Source of the DNA: Alcaligenes endophyticus
Lineage (GTDB): Bacteria > Pseudomonadota > Gammaproteobacteria > Burkholderiales > Burkholderiaceae_B
Direction: 5' to 3'
NCBI RefSeq assembly: GCF_026344035.1
Contig: NZ_JAPKND010000002.1
Span: 392,149 to 456,148 of the forward strand
Length of the DNA: 64,000 bases
Of the stretch, positions 9,044-18,877 are shown one piece after another. Position 1 is the first letter of the stretch. Each line of letters starts with the position of its first letter. The notes beneath the pieces were generated by a model, which did no database searches, was not told the DNA's origin, and saw nothing but the letters and a program-made list of their open reading frames with translations. The translations under genes and the position numbers were made by a program.

Positions 9044-11371
9044 GTGATCTCCGAAGAACTTGAAGTCAGTCTACATATGGCCTTTGTCGAGGCTAGAGCC
9101 GCGCGCCATGAATTCATCACGGTAGAGCATCTACTGCTGTCGTTGTTGGATAATGCTTCTGCTCTAGAGGTGTTAAAAGCTTGTGCGGCAGATATCGATG
9201 TTTTGCGTCAGAATCTGCGTAAGTTTGTTAGTGACAATACTCCCACCTTCCCAGGTGAGGGGGAAGTCGATACGCAGCCCACTCTGGGTTTTCAGCGTGT
9301 CATTCAGCGTGCCATCATGCACGTGTCGTCAACCGGAACTGGCAAGAATGTAGTGGCGGGTGCGAATGTGTTGGTGGCGATGTATGGGGAAAAAGACTCC
9401 CATGCGGTTTACTATCTGCAACAGCAGGGTGTAACCCGCTTAGACGTGGTTAACTATTTATCCCACGGTATTAGTAAAAACGCGCCTGAAGCCGCGCCCA
9501 CCGATACTCCTAAAGCATCCGCCTCGCCTACGGGTGCTGCCGAGGCTGATACGCGTAGTGAGCAACAAAAGTCGCCGTTAGATCTGTATGCGGCTGATCT
9601 CAATCACGAGGCGCAGCTAGGGCGTATTGATCCGCTTATTGGGCGGGACCACGAAGTCGAGCGAGTCATTCAGGTTTTGTGCCGTCGCCGGAAAAACAAT
9701 CCATTGCTGGTGGGTGAAGCGGGTGTAGGTAAAACGGCCATTGCTGAAGGTTTGGCTTTGCGCATCCAGCAAGGGCTAGTACCCGATATTTTGAGTGAAG
9801 CACGTGTTTATGCCCTTGATATGGGGGCGCTGTTAGCTGGTACCAAGTACCGGGGGGATTTTGAGCAACGTCTAAAAGCGGTGCTCAAACAGTTAAAAGA
9901 GACCCCCCATGCGGTACTGTTTATCGATGAAATTCATACCCTGATTGGCGCGGGTTCGGCCTCAGGAGGTACGTTAGATGCGTCGAATCTGCTCAAGCCA
10001 GCATTGTCTTCCGGGCAGTTAAAGTGTCTCGGTGCAACGACTTATAGCGAATACCGAGGTATCTTTGAGAAAGATCACGCGCTATCACGTCGTTTCCAAA
10101 AAATTGATGTGCCCGAGCCCACTGTGGGGCAAACCATACAAATTTTGCGTGGTTTAAAAACGCATTTCGAAGAGCATCATGGGGTGCGTTATTCCTCGGC
10201 CGCACTGACAGAGGCAGCGGAGCTATCAGCGCGCTATATCAATGATCGCTTTTTACCCGATAAAGCCATTGATGTCATTGACGAGGCAGGGGCAGCCCAG
10301 CGTTTGCTGCCGCGTTCGCGGCAGAAAAAAACGATAGGCAAGGCGGAAATTCAAGCTACTGTGTCCCGCATTGCGCGTATTCCGCCTCAATCGGTGTCGA
10401 GTGACGACAGAAATAAGCTCGCTACGCTAGGGCGTGATCTGAAAGCACTGGTGTTTGGGCAGGACGCAGCGATTGATGCCTTGACGGCAGCCATTAAGAT
10501 GGCGCGTTCCGGGTTGGGGTTACCGAATAAACCTATAGGCTCGTTCTTGTTCTCGGGCCCTACAGGGGTGGGTAAGACCGAGGTGGCGCGTCAATTGGCC
10601 TTTACCATGGGAATTGAGCTCCTGCGCTTTGATATGTCCGAGTATATGGAGCGTCATACTGTGTCGCGCTTAATTGGTGCGCCTCCCGGGTATGTGGGCT
10701 TTGATCAAGGTGGTTTGCTAACCGAAGCGGTGACCAAGCAGCCACATTGTGTACTGTTGCTCGATGAGATCGAAAAGGCTCATCCGGATGTCTATAATAT
10801 CTTGCTGCAAGTTATGGACAATGGGACACTGACCGATAATAACGGGCGTAAAACGGATTTCCGTAACGTCATTATTATAATGACAACGAATGCGGGCGCC
10901 GAAACGCTTAGCCGCAATAGCATTGGCTTTGCGCAAAGCAATAAAGCCGGTGAAGAAATGCAAGACATCAAGCGCCATTTTTCGCCAGAGTTCCGTAATC
11001 GTTTAGACGCCATTATTGGATTTAAGCCTTTAACTCGCGATATTATTTTGCAGGTGGTCGATAAATTCTTGATGCAGCTAGAGAATCAGCTGCATGAGAA
11101 ACGGGTAGAGATTAACTTCTCTGAGGCCTTACGTAATTATTTAGCGCAGCAAGGGTTCGATCCTGCAATGGGCGCCAGACCTATGCACAGGCTAATTCAA
11201 GATACGATTCGTCGTGCTTTGGCAGATGAGTTGTTGTTTGGTCGTCTGGTTGATGGGGGTGCGGTTGATGTCACGCTGGATGCCGACGATAAGGTGATAT
11301 TGGTGTTTCCAGGCGATGGGTCCGAGCAATCGCAATCGACTAGTAAACCCGAGCCGGAACTTGTCGATTAA
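9044..11371 (+). CDS. clpA: ATP-dependent Clp protease ATP-binding subunit ClpA
   Basis: AAA+ unfoldase that feeds proteins into the ClpP chamber. The 775-residue protein has the N-terminal Clp repeat domain (about 1-145), a linker rich in Ala/Pro/Thr, AAA domain 1 with Walker A GEAGVGKT and the [10 protein letters not shown] sensor region, and AAA domain 2 with Walker A GPTGVGKT and Walker [13 protein letters not shown]. It lacks the ClpB middle coiled coil, so it is ClpA rather than ClpB. The start is GTG at 9044, preceded by TAGGAGGA. clpP is not nearby. Confidence 0.97.
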   Translation: MISEELEVSLHMAFVEARAARHEFITVEHLLLSLLDNASALEVLKACAADIDVLRQNLRKFVSDNTPTFPGEGEVDTQPTLGFQRVIQRAIMHVSSTGTGKNVVAGANVLVAMYGEKDSHAVYYLQQQGVTRLDVVNYLSHGISKNAPEAAPTDTPKASASPTGAAEADTRSEQQKSPLDLYAADLNHEAQLGRIDPLIGRDHEVERVIQVLCRRRKNNPLLVGEAGVGKTAIAEGLALRIQQGLVPDILSEARVYALDMGALLAGTKYRGDFEQRLKAVLKQLKETPHAVLFIDEIHTLIGAGSASGGTLDASNLLKPALSSGQLKCLGATTYSEYRGIFEKDHALSRRFQKIDVPEPTVGQTIQILRGLKTHFEEHHGVRYSSAALTEAAELSARYINDRFLPDKAIDVIDEAGAAQRLLPRSRQKKTIGKAEIQATVSRIARIPPQSVSSDDRNKLATLGRDLKALVFGQDAAIDALTAAIKMARSGLGLPNKPIGSFLFSGPTGVGKTEVARQLAFTMGIELLRFDMSEYMERHTVSRLIGAPPGYVGFDQGGLLTEAVTKQPHCVLLLDEIEKAHPDVYNILLQVMDNGTLTDNNGRKTDFRNVIIIMTTNAGAETLSRNSIGFAQSNKAGEEMQDIKRHFSPEFRNRLDAIIGFKPLTRDIILQVVDKFLMQLENQLHEKRVEINFSEALRNYLAQQGFDPAMGARPMHRLIQDTIRRALADELLFGRLVDGGAVDVTLDADDKVILVFPGDGSEQSQSTSKPEPELVD

Positions 11372-11373
11372 AC

Positions 11374-12627
11374 ATGTCGACGACGCAGACGCCACTGATC
11401 GCCTGTACGCATTGTGACACTGTGCACCGGCGTGTGGCTATGCAAGAGGCTGCTCAGGCGCGCTGTGTCCGTTGTGAAACTGTCCTGTACCGAGGCAGCC
11501 GGTGGCAGGTGGGGCACTGGCAAGCGGTAGTCTTGGCAGTGCTTATCTTGTTTTTAATCGCAAACGGCTTTCCCATTGTGTCCTTGAGCCTGGCAGGGCA
11601 AACGGTACAGCCTACCTTTCCCGATGCTTTACTGCTTATCTGGCAGCAAGGGTATTGGGAGCTGTCTGTCTTGGCGGGTTTGGTGGGCTTTTGGCTCCCC
11701 TTGTTTCAACTTTTATTTCAGCTTTGGGCGTTACGTTGCATTGCGGCAAGGCGTAGGCCCAACGACTTCGCCTTGGGTTTGCGAGTCTTACGACATTTAC
11801 AACACTGGTCTATGACCAGTGTCTTGTTTTTGGGCATAGTGGTTGCGATTGTTAAGTTTTCCGGTTTTGGTGATTTGCACCTTAAAGTCGGTATCTATGC
11901 TTTTTTATTGCTTTGCTTTTTACTCACCGCCTTAAGCCGGATTGATCACATGCGCTTGTGGTTATGGGCCGAAGATGCTGGCATGGTCATGACTACACCC
12001 ACCCTCCAGTCCAATCAAGAGCATTGTGCTTGTGAAAGCTGCGGCTTGGTGCAAGCACTGGGGCCATCACACTGTTTGCGCTGTCATGCCACGTTACATA
12101 AGCGCCGCCCTAACGCACGGGCGCGTAGTTTGGCCTTTTTGGCAACCGCGATTGTGTTGTATATTCCGGCCAACGTATTACCCATGATGGAGTTGCGCAG
12201 TTTGGTGATGGCAGGTGAGCACACCATTATTGGCGGGGTTATACAGCTGTGGGAACTAGGCTCATGGGATTTGGCATTGATTGTATTTGTGGCCAGTGTG
12301 GTGGTTCCCATCACTAAAATATTGGCATTGAGCGTACTTAATTTACAATCTCGCTGGCGGGGCGATCGCATACAACAGCAGCGTAATCGTTTGTACGACA
12401 TGGTTGAGCTGATTGGCCAGTGGTCCATGCTGGACGTGTTTGTAGTGGTGTTAATGGCTGCGTTAGCGAATTTCCCAGGGGTATCGCAGATTATTCCGGG
12501 CCCTGCAGCAATTAGCTTTGGCTTGGTGGTTGTGCTGACGATGTTGGCCGCGGAAAGCTACGATCCTCGTAGTGCTTGGGATCAATCCAAGCGCGGTCAG
12601 GTAACTGTTTCTACTGTGTCATTGTAG
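11374..12627 (+). CDS. pqiA: Paraquat-inducible protein A (PqiA)
   Basis: Inner-membrane component of the Pqi envelope system, which works with PqiB and PqiC in lipid transport between membranes. The 417-residue protein consists of two related halves, each starting with a four-cysteine zinc ribbon (CTHC...CVRC at about residues 11-34; CESC...CLRC at about 216-235) followed by about four membrane helices. The ATG lies 3 bp after the clpA stop, so it may be partly co-transcribed with clpA. Order pqiA-pqiB-pqiC is as in E. coli. Confidence 0.93.
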   Translation: MSTTQTPLIACTHCDTVHRRVAMQEAAQARCVRCETVLYRGSRWQVGHWQAVVLAVLILFLIANGFPIVSLSLAGQTVQPTFPDALLLIWQQGYWELSVLAGLVGFWLPLFQLLFQLWALRCIAARRRPNDFALGLRVLRHLQHWSMTSVLFLGIVVAIVKFSGFGDLHLKVGIYAFLLLCFLLTALSRIDHMRLWLWAEDAGMVMTTPTLQSNQEHCACESCGLVQALGPSHCLRCHATLHKRRPNARARSLAFLATAIVLYIPANVLPMMELRSLVMAGEHTIIGGVIQLWELGSWDLALIVFVASVVVPITKILALSVLNLQSRWRGDRIQQQRNRLYDMVELIGQWSMLDVFVVVLMAALANFPGVSQIIPGPAAISFGLVVVLTMLAAESYDPRSAWDQSKRGQVTVSTVSL

Positions 12628-12639
12628 GTTAATAAATAT

Positions 12640-14283
12640 ATGAGCCAGCCGTCTCCTTCTTTGCCTGGGGCTACCGAGGCTGTCGAGCCCACCTTGGTCT
12701 CGCCTAAACGCAGTGGCTTTTCTTGGATCTGGCTCTTGCCGATTGTGGCTGCTATTGTGGGTGCCTCGTTGGTACTACGAAATTGGATGCTGACGGGACC
12801 TAATATCGAAATTTATTTCGATTCTGCGGAAAGCCTGGTCGTAGGACAAACCAAGTTGCGTTACCGCGATGTGGAAGTAGGGCACATTTCGTCTATTTCG
12901 GTGGCACCGGATCGCAAAGGGGTAGTGGTTAAGGCGCGCCTAGAACTAGAGGGGGCCGACTATATTACCCAAGAGCAAGCGCGCTTTTGGGTGGTAAGGC
13001 CGCGTTTGGGGCTAAGTGGGGTGTCTGGGCTTGGTACCTTGTTGTCCGGCGCCTATATTGCTGTGGATGCTCCGCAAACGGTTAGCAAAGCTGACAAAGT
13101 ATATGAGTTCCATGGTCTTGAATCGCCGCCGGAGATCATTAGTGGCCGCCCGGGTTCGCGTTATGTGCTGACCACCCCAAGTTTAGGCTCTTTAGATAGG
13201 GGGTCACCCGTTTATTATCAGGGCATACAGGTTGGACAAGTGATTGGTTATGAATTTAATCCCGAAGGCGAGGGTGTGCATGTGCAGGTGTTTGTGGATG
13301 CACCTTATGATCAGTATATTACTGATAGTACGCGCTTTTGGAATGTTAGCGGCGTGAATATGTCGGTTGATGCGGGTGGCTTTACGGTACGTACGCATTC
13401 CTTGGTGGCCGCCTTAGCGGGTGGAGTGGCCTTTGAGCGGTCCACCATGGGAGCGAATCACCCTGTGCCGCCTAATACGTACTTTGAGCTATTCAGAAGT
13501 CAGACTGAGGCCTTGGCTGAGCCTGATGGTGTAGCAGTTCCTTTGCAGTTTCATTTTTATCAGTCCACCCGTGGTTTGCAAGCGGGTGCAGCGGTTGAGT
13601 TTCGTGGTCTTGAGTTGGGTAATGTTACCGATGTGCAGCTTGAGTATGATAGTGATAAGCAAAGTTTCTATGCCTTAGTGAAAGCGCGTATTTATCCTCA
13701 GCGGCTAGGTAGCGTGTATAACCATGTCGCCCTGGCAGCGCGTAAAGGTGATGATCCCTTGGCCTCTTTAATAGCACCAATGGTCAAGCATGGTTTGCGG
13801 GCGCAAATGCGGCCGGCTAATTTATTAACAGGTAAACAATATGTGGCCTTGGAGTTCTTCCCCAAGGCGCCTGAGTTTGCCTTTAATGAGCGTATGGTGC
13901 CTTTGTTGGTGCCTACCATTGCGGGTGACTTTGATCGCTTGCAAGAGCAAGTGAGCAATATCGTTAATAAAGTGTCTGCCATACCCTTTCCTGAGATTGG
14001 GGCACAGCTAGAGCAGATGTTGAAGCAGATGAACCTAGTCGTGCGTAAGCTCGATCAGGCAAGTGTGCCGCAATTGAATCAAACCCTACTGTCCGTGCAA
14101 AAGGCAGTGGATCAAGTGGCCAGCTTATTGGCGTCGGACTCCAGCCTCAACTCCAACCTAGAGCAAAATATGCGCGAATTAAATCGAGCTATGCGGTCTA
14201 TGCGAGATTTGGCCGATAGCTTACAAGCGCAGCCTTCTAGCCTATTGCGTGGCCGTAAGGCGGATGTTTTACTGGAGCCCTAA
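12640..14283 (+). CDS. pqiB: MCE-domain protein PqiB
   Basis: Membrane-anchored MCE protein; PqiB hexamers form a needle-like tube for hydrophobic substrates across the periplasm. The 547-residue protein has a short cytosolic N-terminus, one membrane helix (about residues 27-46, SWIWLLPIVAAIVGASLVL), then three MlaD/MCE domains (about 50-140, 165-260, 290-400), and a C-terminal coiled-coil region (about 430-530) that should form the tube. It starts 12 bp after pqiA and its stop abuts the pqiC start. Confidence 0.93.
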   Translation: MSQPSPSLPGATEAVEPTLVSPKRSGFSWIWLLPIVAAIVGASLVLRNWMLTGPNIEIYFDSAESLVVGQTKLRYRDVEVGHISSISVAPDRKGVVVKARLELEGADYITQEQARFWVVRPRLGLSGVSGLGTLLSGAYIAVDAPQTVSKADKVYEFHGLESPPEIISGRPGSRYVLTTPSLGSLDRGSPVYYQGIQVGQVIGYEFNPEGEGVHVQVFVDAPYDQYITDSTRFWNVSGVNMSVDAGGFTVRTHSLVAALAGGVAFERSTMGANHPVPPNTYFELFRSQTEALAEPDGVAVPLQFHFYQSTRGLQAGAAVEFRGLELGNVTDVQLEYDSDKQSFYALVKARIYPQRLGSVYNHVALAARKGDDPLASLIAPMVKHGLRAQMRPANLLTGKQYVALEFFPKAPEFAFNERMVPLLVPTIAGDFDRLQEQVSNIVNKVSAIPFPEIGAQLEQMLKQMNLVVRKLDQASVPQLNQTLLSVQKAVDQVASLLASDSSLNSNLEQNMRELNRAMRSMRDLADSLQAQPSSLLRGRKADVLLEP

Positions 14284-14910
14284 ATGAGAACCACTCTTTT
14301 ATCCCGCTGGTCGGCGCTTGCTCTGCTGTTGTTATGTACGGCATGTGCGACCACCAGCCCGCAATACTACACCCTTAAAACACCGCTTTCTTTGCAGCCT
14401 GCGGCATCAAGCAAAGAGCCTGCCTACCAAGGTTTTGTGATCAAGCAAGTGGATATTCCTTTGCAGTTAGATAGGCGTCAGATCGTATTGAGCCGAGACG
14501 GGGGCGCGCAGGTGCAGTTGCTCAATGACTTTCAATGGGTGTCTCCCTTGGGGGACGAGTTGCAATTGGCGTTGCAGTCGGGCTTGCAAGCGCGTTTAGC
14601 CAAGCCTGAGTTGGCGACAGTGCTAGCCGGGGATAAATATTGGTTGTTAAGTGTTGCGGTGTCGGGCTTTGACTCTGTGTTAGGACGGCATGTGGCGCAA
14701 GAATTTAGTTGGAATTTGCAAGCGCGTGGCTTTCAAGCCCCCACGTATCAATGTCGTCTTTTGCAGCAAGCTCAGACCTCTGCGGACCTAGAGGCCTTGG
14801 TGTTAGCGCATCAGCAGTTATTGGGCAACATGATGGACATTTTAACGGCCCAGATGAACAGCCAGTCCTATGCAGGGGCTGATGGTGTTCTACTAAGTTG
14901 CGCGGGTTAA
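14284..14910 (+). CDS. pqiC: PqiC-like outer-membrane lipoprotein
   Basis: A 208-residue ABC-type auxiliary lipoprotein (DUF330 family) that anchors the Pqi system in the outer membrane. The signal peptide ends in a lipobox (LLLLCTAC, modified Cys about residue 21), followed by the family opening TTSPQYYTL. Conserved PLQLDRRQIVL-like and WVSPLGDELQLAL segments agree with PqiC. The ATG follows the pqiB stop directly. Its stop codon overlaps the first of three GTTAAC sites that may be putA operators. Confidence 0.9.
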   Translation: MRTTLLSRWSALALLLLCTACATTSPQYYTLKTPLSLQPAASSKEPAYQGFVIKQVDIPLQLDRRQIVLSRDGGAQVQLLNDFQWVSPLGDELQLALQSGLQARLAKPELATVLAGDKYWLLSVAVSGFDSVLGRHVAQEFSWNLQARGFQAPTYQCRLLQQAQTSADLEALVLAHQQLLGNMMDILTAQMNSQSYAGADGVLLSCAG

Positions 14911-14982
14911 CCCCTAGTTAACCTTTTCTTGTTTTGCGGTTAACTGCTTGCTATGATCAATTTATTATTAAATTGATCATAG
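14906..14982 (+). promoter_or_regulatory. Candidate putA operator array and palindrome
   Basis: Three exact GTTAAC sites lie at 14906-14911, 14917-14922 and 14939-14944. Their spacing is 11 and 22 bp, that is one and two helical turns, as expected for a protein bound to one DNA face. A perfect 14-bp inverted repeat follows (14951-14964 with 14969-14982, loop TTAT), and putA starts 28 bp later. PutA's own N-terminal ribbon-helix-helix domain is the natural candidate binder; E. coli PutA autoregulates through short repeated sites. The palindrome could instead terminate pqiABC, but no T run follows. Confidence 0.5.
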
Positions 14983-15009
14983 ACGCACGACCTTATTCAT
15001 GGGGGACGC

Positions 15010-18000
15010 ATGGCAAGTAGCATCACATTGGGTATTAAGGTGGATCTCGCTTTTCGAGATCGCTTACGAGGCACGGCAGAGCGGTTGGGCTGCACACCGC
15101 ATTGGCTCCACAAACAAGCGTTATTGGCTTATCTGGACGCGATTGAGCGAGGTCATGTACCGAGTGAGTTGATGCATTTGCAGGATGCTGAGGCCGTTGC
15201 CGAGGGTGCTGCTGATGACGAAGGGCTATTGCCATTTCATGCGTTCGCCCAAGATATTCAACCTCAGTCTGTGTTGCGTTCTGCTATTACCGCGGCATAT
15301 CGGCGTCCCGAAGTAGAGTGTTTGCCGTTTTTGTTGCAGCAAGCACAACCAGCCCAGTCTGCTAAGGCCCAAGAGCTAGCCGAAAAACTGGTACTGGGCT
15401 TGCGTAACCGTCGTGGTGGTGGCGGGGTTGAGAGTCTAATCCAAGAATTCTCGTTGTCCAGCCAAGAAGGCGTGGCCCTGATGTGTCTGGCCGAGGCTTT
15501 ATTGCGTATCCCCGATCGCCCAACGCGCGACGCCTTAATTCGCGATAAGGTGTCCCATGGTGATTGGCGTGCGCATGTCGGCGAATCCACCTCCCTGTTT
15601 GTTAACGCAGCCAGTTGGGGCTTGATGTTGACCGGTAAGTTGGTGAGCTCCAATAGCGAAAAATCCTTGTCGTCCGCATTGACCCGCTTGATTAGTAAAG
15701 GGGGAGAGCCATTGATTCGGCGTGGCGTCGATACCGCTATGCGTTTGATGGGTGAGCAATTTGTGACGGGCGAAACAATTTCCTCGGCCTTGTCCAATAG
15801 CCGAAAAATGGAAGAAAAAGGCTTTCGCTACTCTTACGATATGCTGGGCGAAGCGGCCACCACTTCGGCAGATGCGCAGCGTTACTACCAAGCCTATGAG
15901 CAGGCGGTGCATGCCATAGGTAAAGCCAGTCAGGGCAAGGGTATTTATGAAGGCGGTGGTATTTCCATTAAACTTTCAGCCTTACACCCCCGTTATAGCC
16001 GTGCTCAACGTGATCGCGTCATGGACGAGCTGTATCCTCGTTTACTTAGCTTGTGTGTGCTGGCGCGTCGTTATGATATTGGTCTGAATATTGATGCTGA
16101 AGAGGCTGATAGGCTAGAGCTTTCGCTAGACTTATTAGAACGCCTGTGTTTTGAGCCAGATCTAGCGGCATGGAACGGTATAGGGTTTGTGGTTCAGGCC
16201 TATCAGAAACGTGCGCCCTATGTGATTGATTATCTAATTGATTTAGCTAAGCGTAGTTCGCATAGGTTGATGATACGTTTGGTAAAAGGAGCTTACTGGG
16301 ATAGCGAAATTAAGCGTGCGCAGTTAGACGGCCTAGAGGATTACCCCGTCTATACCCGCAAGGTGCATACCGATGTAGCTTATCTGGCTTGTGCCCGCAA
16401 AATGCTTCAGGCGCCTGAAGCGTTGTTTCCGCAGTTCGCCACGCATAATGCACAAACACTGTCCGCTATTTATTACATGGCAGGGCAAAATTATTACCCA
16501 GGGCAGTATGAGTTTCAGTGTTTACATGGCATGGGCGAACCCCTTTATGAGCAGGTGGTCGGGCCCCTCAAAGAGGGTAAATTGAATCGTCCGTGCCGTA
16601 TCTACGCACCTGTCGGGCCGCATGAGACCTTGTTAGCATACTTAGTGCGTCGTTTATTGGAAAACGGTGCTAATACTTCTTTTGTCAATCAGATCGGTGA
16701 TAAAAGTATTCCAGTGGAAAGCCTGATTCGGGATCCCATCAGTCAAGCGCTGCAAATTCAGCCTGTGGGTAAACCGCATGACAAAATACCTTTGCCACGT
16801 CAGTTGTATTGGGAGGCTGAAGAGCGTTTAAATTCTGCTGGGTTGGATTTAAGTAACGAACATCGCTTAGGTTCTTTAGCTGCGGCGTTGTTACACGGGT
16901 GCCGACAGCCAGTAAGAGCTTTGCCGTTGTTGGGGCAAGATAGCCCTGAGTGGGACCAGCAACGCGCGCAGACAGTGCTTAACCCAGCCAATCACCAAGA
17001 TGTGGTGGGGCATGTCATGACCGCCAGCGCACTTGATATAGAGCACGCTCTGAGCGCGGCACGTCACTACGCACCCATCTGGGAGTCCACGCCCGTCCAT
17101 GAACGTGCAGATAGCTTATTGCGTGCCGCTCAAATGCTAGAAGATCGCATGCAAGAGCTCATGGGGGTGTTGGTTCGCGAAGCGGGGAAATCCTATGCAA
17201 ATGCGATTGCTGAGGTGCGTGAGGCAGTAGACTTTTTGCGCTATTACGCGACCCAAGTGCGTCGTGATTTACAAGATGTGCAAGCGCGTCCGTTAGGGTG
17301 CGTCGTGTGTATTAGTCCATGGAATTTCCCCTTGGCCATTTTCTTGGGGCAAATTAGTGCGGCCTTGGCGGCGGGTAACGTGGTGCTGGCTAAACCGGCT
17401 GAGCAAACACCATTGATCGCCAGTTTAGCGGTTGGGATATTGCATCAAGCGGGAATCCCAGCGGGGGCCTTGCAGTTATTGCCAGGCGATGGCGTGCAGG
17501 TAGGGGCGCCCTTGGTGAGCCATGCACTGGTTAACGGTGTCATGTTTACAGGGTCTACCGAGGTCGCCCGTTTAATCGCTCAGCAACTGTCGCAACGCTT
17601 AAATCCTAATGGTGAGGTGGTCCCCTTAGTAGCGGAGACAGGGGGCCTGAATGCGATGGTGGTCGATTCATCTGCTCTGGCTGAGCAGGTAGTGGTGGAT
17701 GTGCTGAACTCTGCTTTTGACTCGGCAGGGCAGCGTTGTTCAGCTTTGCGCTTATTATGTTTGCAAGCTGATTGCGCGGATCGCGTTTTAGATATGCTTA
17801 AAGGTGCCATGCACGAGCTACGTGTCGGTCGTCCCGACATGTTAACGACTGATGTGGGGCCGGTGATTGACGCCGAGGCGAAACGGGGCATACTAGAACA
17901 TATCGTCAGCATGAAAGCGGCGGGGCATACCGTCGAGCAAGTGGCTATGCCCGCTTTGTCCGGCACCTTTGTAGCGCCTACATTGATAGAGATTAGTCGT

Positions 18001-18795
18001 ATCGACGAGCTAGAACGCGAGGTCTTTGGGCCTGTCTTGCATGTGATTCGCTATGAGCGTAAAGATCAGGATTTACTGATCGAGCGTATTAATGAGCGTG
18101 GCTATGGCTTAACGTTTGGCGTACATACTCGTATTGACGAGACCATTGATAGATTGACGCAAAAAATACGGGCCGGGAATGTATACGTGAATCGTAATAT
18201 TGTTGGCGCTGTGGTGGGTGTACAGCCCTTTGGGGGTGAAGGCTTGTCAGGCACAGGGCCCAAGGCAGGGGGGCCCTTATATGTGCGTCGTTTATTAACT
18301 GATGTGCCGAAAATCAGTTTGGCGCCGTATAGGCAACAAGCCTGTGCATTACCCGGTCCCACGGGCGAAAGTAACCGTTATCAGTTGCATCCGCGTGGTA
18401 CGGTACTTTGTATACCCGCCACTGAACTAGGCTTGCAACAGCAGCTAGAAACTGTAGCTGATAGCGGCAATCAAGCACTGGTATACGTGCGCGATGCACA
18501 ATCAGCTTACGCGCGCTTAGCACAAGAACAAGGTTTATCCATGGTGTCACTAGAGGCTGAGCTCGATAGTTTCAATTACGAGGCGGTGTTGTTCGAAGGA
18601 GATAGTGATGAGCTACTTGTTTGGAACCAGCGTTTAGCTCAAAGCACTGGGCCTATTATCGGACTACAAGGCTTAAGTAGCGCCAGTTTACAAGCCGGCG
18701 CTTATTATCAAGCCGAGCGCCTGGTACGCGAAGTCTCAACGAGTGTAAATACCGCTGCGGTAGGGGGTAATGCTAGTTTGATGATGATAGGCTAA
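15010..18795 (+). CDS. putA: Trifunctional PutA: proline dehydrogenase / P5C dehydrogenase / repressor
   Basis: Oxidises proline to glutamate in two steps: FAD-dependent proline dehydrogenase, then NAD-dependent glutamate-semialdehyde dehydrogenase. The 1261-residue protein has an N-terminal ribbon-helix-helix domain (about 1-48, ITLGIKVDLAFRDRLRGTAE), a PRODH barrel (about 230-560, with the VKGAYWDSEIKRAQ segment), an aldehyde dehydrogenase domain (about 630-1090) with VVCISPWNFPLAIF and MFTGSTEVARLIAQ, and the nucleophile Cys in SAGQRCSALR, then a C-terminal domain. The DNA-binding domain marks it as the self-regulating trifunctional type. Repeated elements just upstream fit an operator role. 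Confidence 0.97.
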   Translation: MASSITLGIKVDLAFRDRLRGTAERLGCTPHWLHKQALLAYLDAIERGHVPSELMHLQDAEAVAEGAADDEGLLPFHAFAQDIQPQSVLRSAITAAYRRPEVECLPFLLQQAQPAQSAKAQELAEKLVLGLRNRRGGGGVESLIQEFSLSSQEGVALMCLAEALLRIPDRPTRDALIRDKVSHGDWRAHVGESTSLFVNAASWGLMLTGKLVSSNSEKSLSSALTRLISKGGEPLIRRGVDTAMRLMGEQFVTGETISSALSNSRKMEEKGFRYSYDMLGEAATTSADAQRYYQAYEQAVHAIGKASQGKGIYEGGGISIKLSALHPRYSRAQRDRVMDELYPRLLSLCVLARRYDIGLNIDAEEADRLELSLDLLERLCFEPDLAAWNGIGFVVQAYQKRAPYVIDYLIDLAKRSSHRLMIRLVKGAYWDSEIKRAQLDGLEDYPVYTRKVHTDVAYLACARKMLQAPEALFPQFATHNAQTLSAIYYMAGQNYYPGQYEFQCLHGMGEPLYEQVVGPLKEGKLNRPCRIYAPVGPHETLLAYLVRRLLENGANTSFVNQIGDKSIPVESLIRDPISQALQIQPVGKPHDKIPLPRQLYWEAEERLNSAGLDLSNEHRLGSLAAALLHGCRQPVRALPLLGQDSPEWDQQRAQTVLNPANHQDVVGHVMTASALDIEHALSAARHYAPIWESTPVHERADSLLRAAQMLEDRMQELMGVLVREAGKSYANAIAEVREAVDFLRYYATQVRRDLQDVQARPLGCVVCISPWNFPLAIFLGQISAALAAGNVVLAKPAEQTPLIASLAVGILHQAGIPAGALQLLPGDGVQVGAPLVSHALVNGVMFTGSTEVARLIAQQLSQRLNPNGEVVPLVAETGGLNAMVVDSSALAEQVVVDVLNSAFDSAGQRCSALRLLCLQADCADRVLDMLKGAMHELRVGRPDMLTTDVGPVIDAEAKRGILEHIVSMKAAGHTVEQVAMPALSGTFVAPTLIEISRIDELEREVFGPVLHVIRYERKDQDLLIERINERGYGLTFGVHTRIDETIDRLTQKIRAGNVYVNRNIVGAVVGVQPFGGEGLSGTGPKAGGPLYVRRLLTDVPKISLAPYRQQACALPGPTGESNRYQLHPRGTVLCIPATELGLQQQLETVADSGNQALVYVRDAQSAYARLAQEQGLSMVSLEAELDSFNYEAVLFEGDSDELLVWNQRLAQSTGPIIGLQGLSSASLQAGAYYQAERLVREVSTSVNTAAVGGNASLMMIG

Positions 18796-18822
18796 AGCTA
18801 TTTGTTATAGTGTATTGTTATG

Positions 18823-18842
18823 AGGCCCGCTTCGGTGGGCCT
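18823..18842 (+). terminator. UUCG-loop hairpin after putA
   Basis: AGGCCC (18823-18828) pairs with GGGCCT (18837-18842), extended by a G-U and a C-G pair closing a TTCG tetraloop. UUCG loops make very stable RNA hairpins. Only a weak AT stretch follows, so it may be an imperfect terminator or an mRNA-stabilising structure between putA and the binding-protein gene. Confidence 0.5.
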
Positions 18843-18877
18843 ATTGCATGAGCAACTATTAACAGAGAGCTGAAAGC

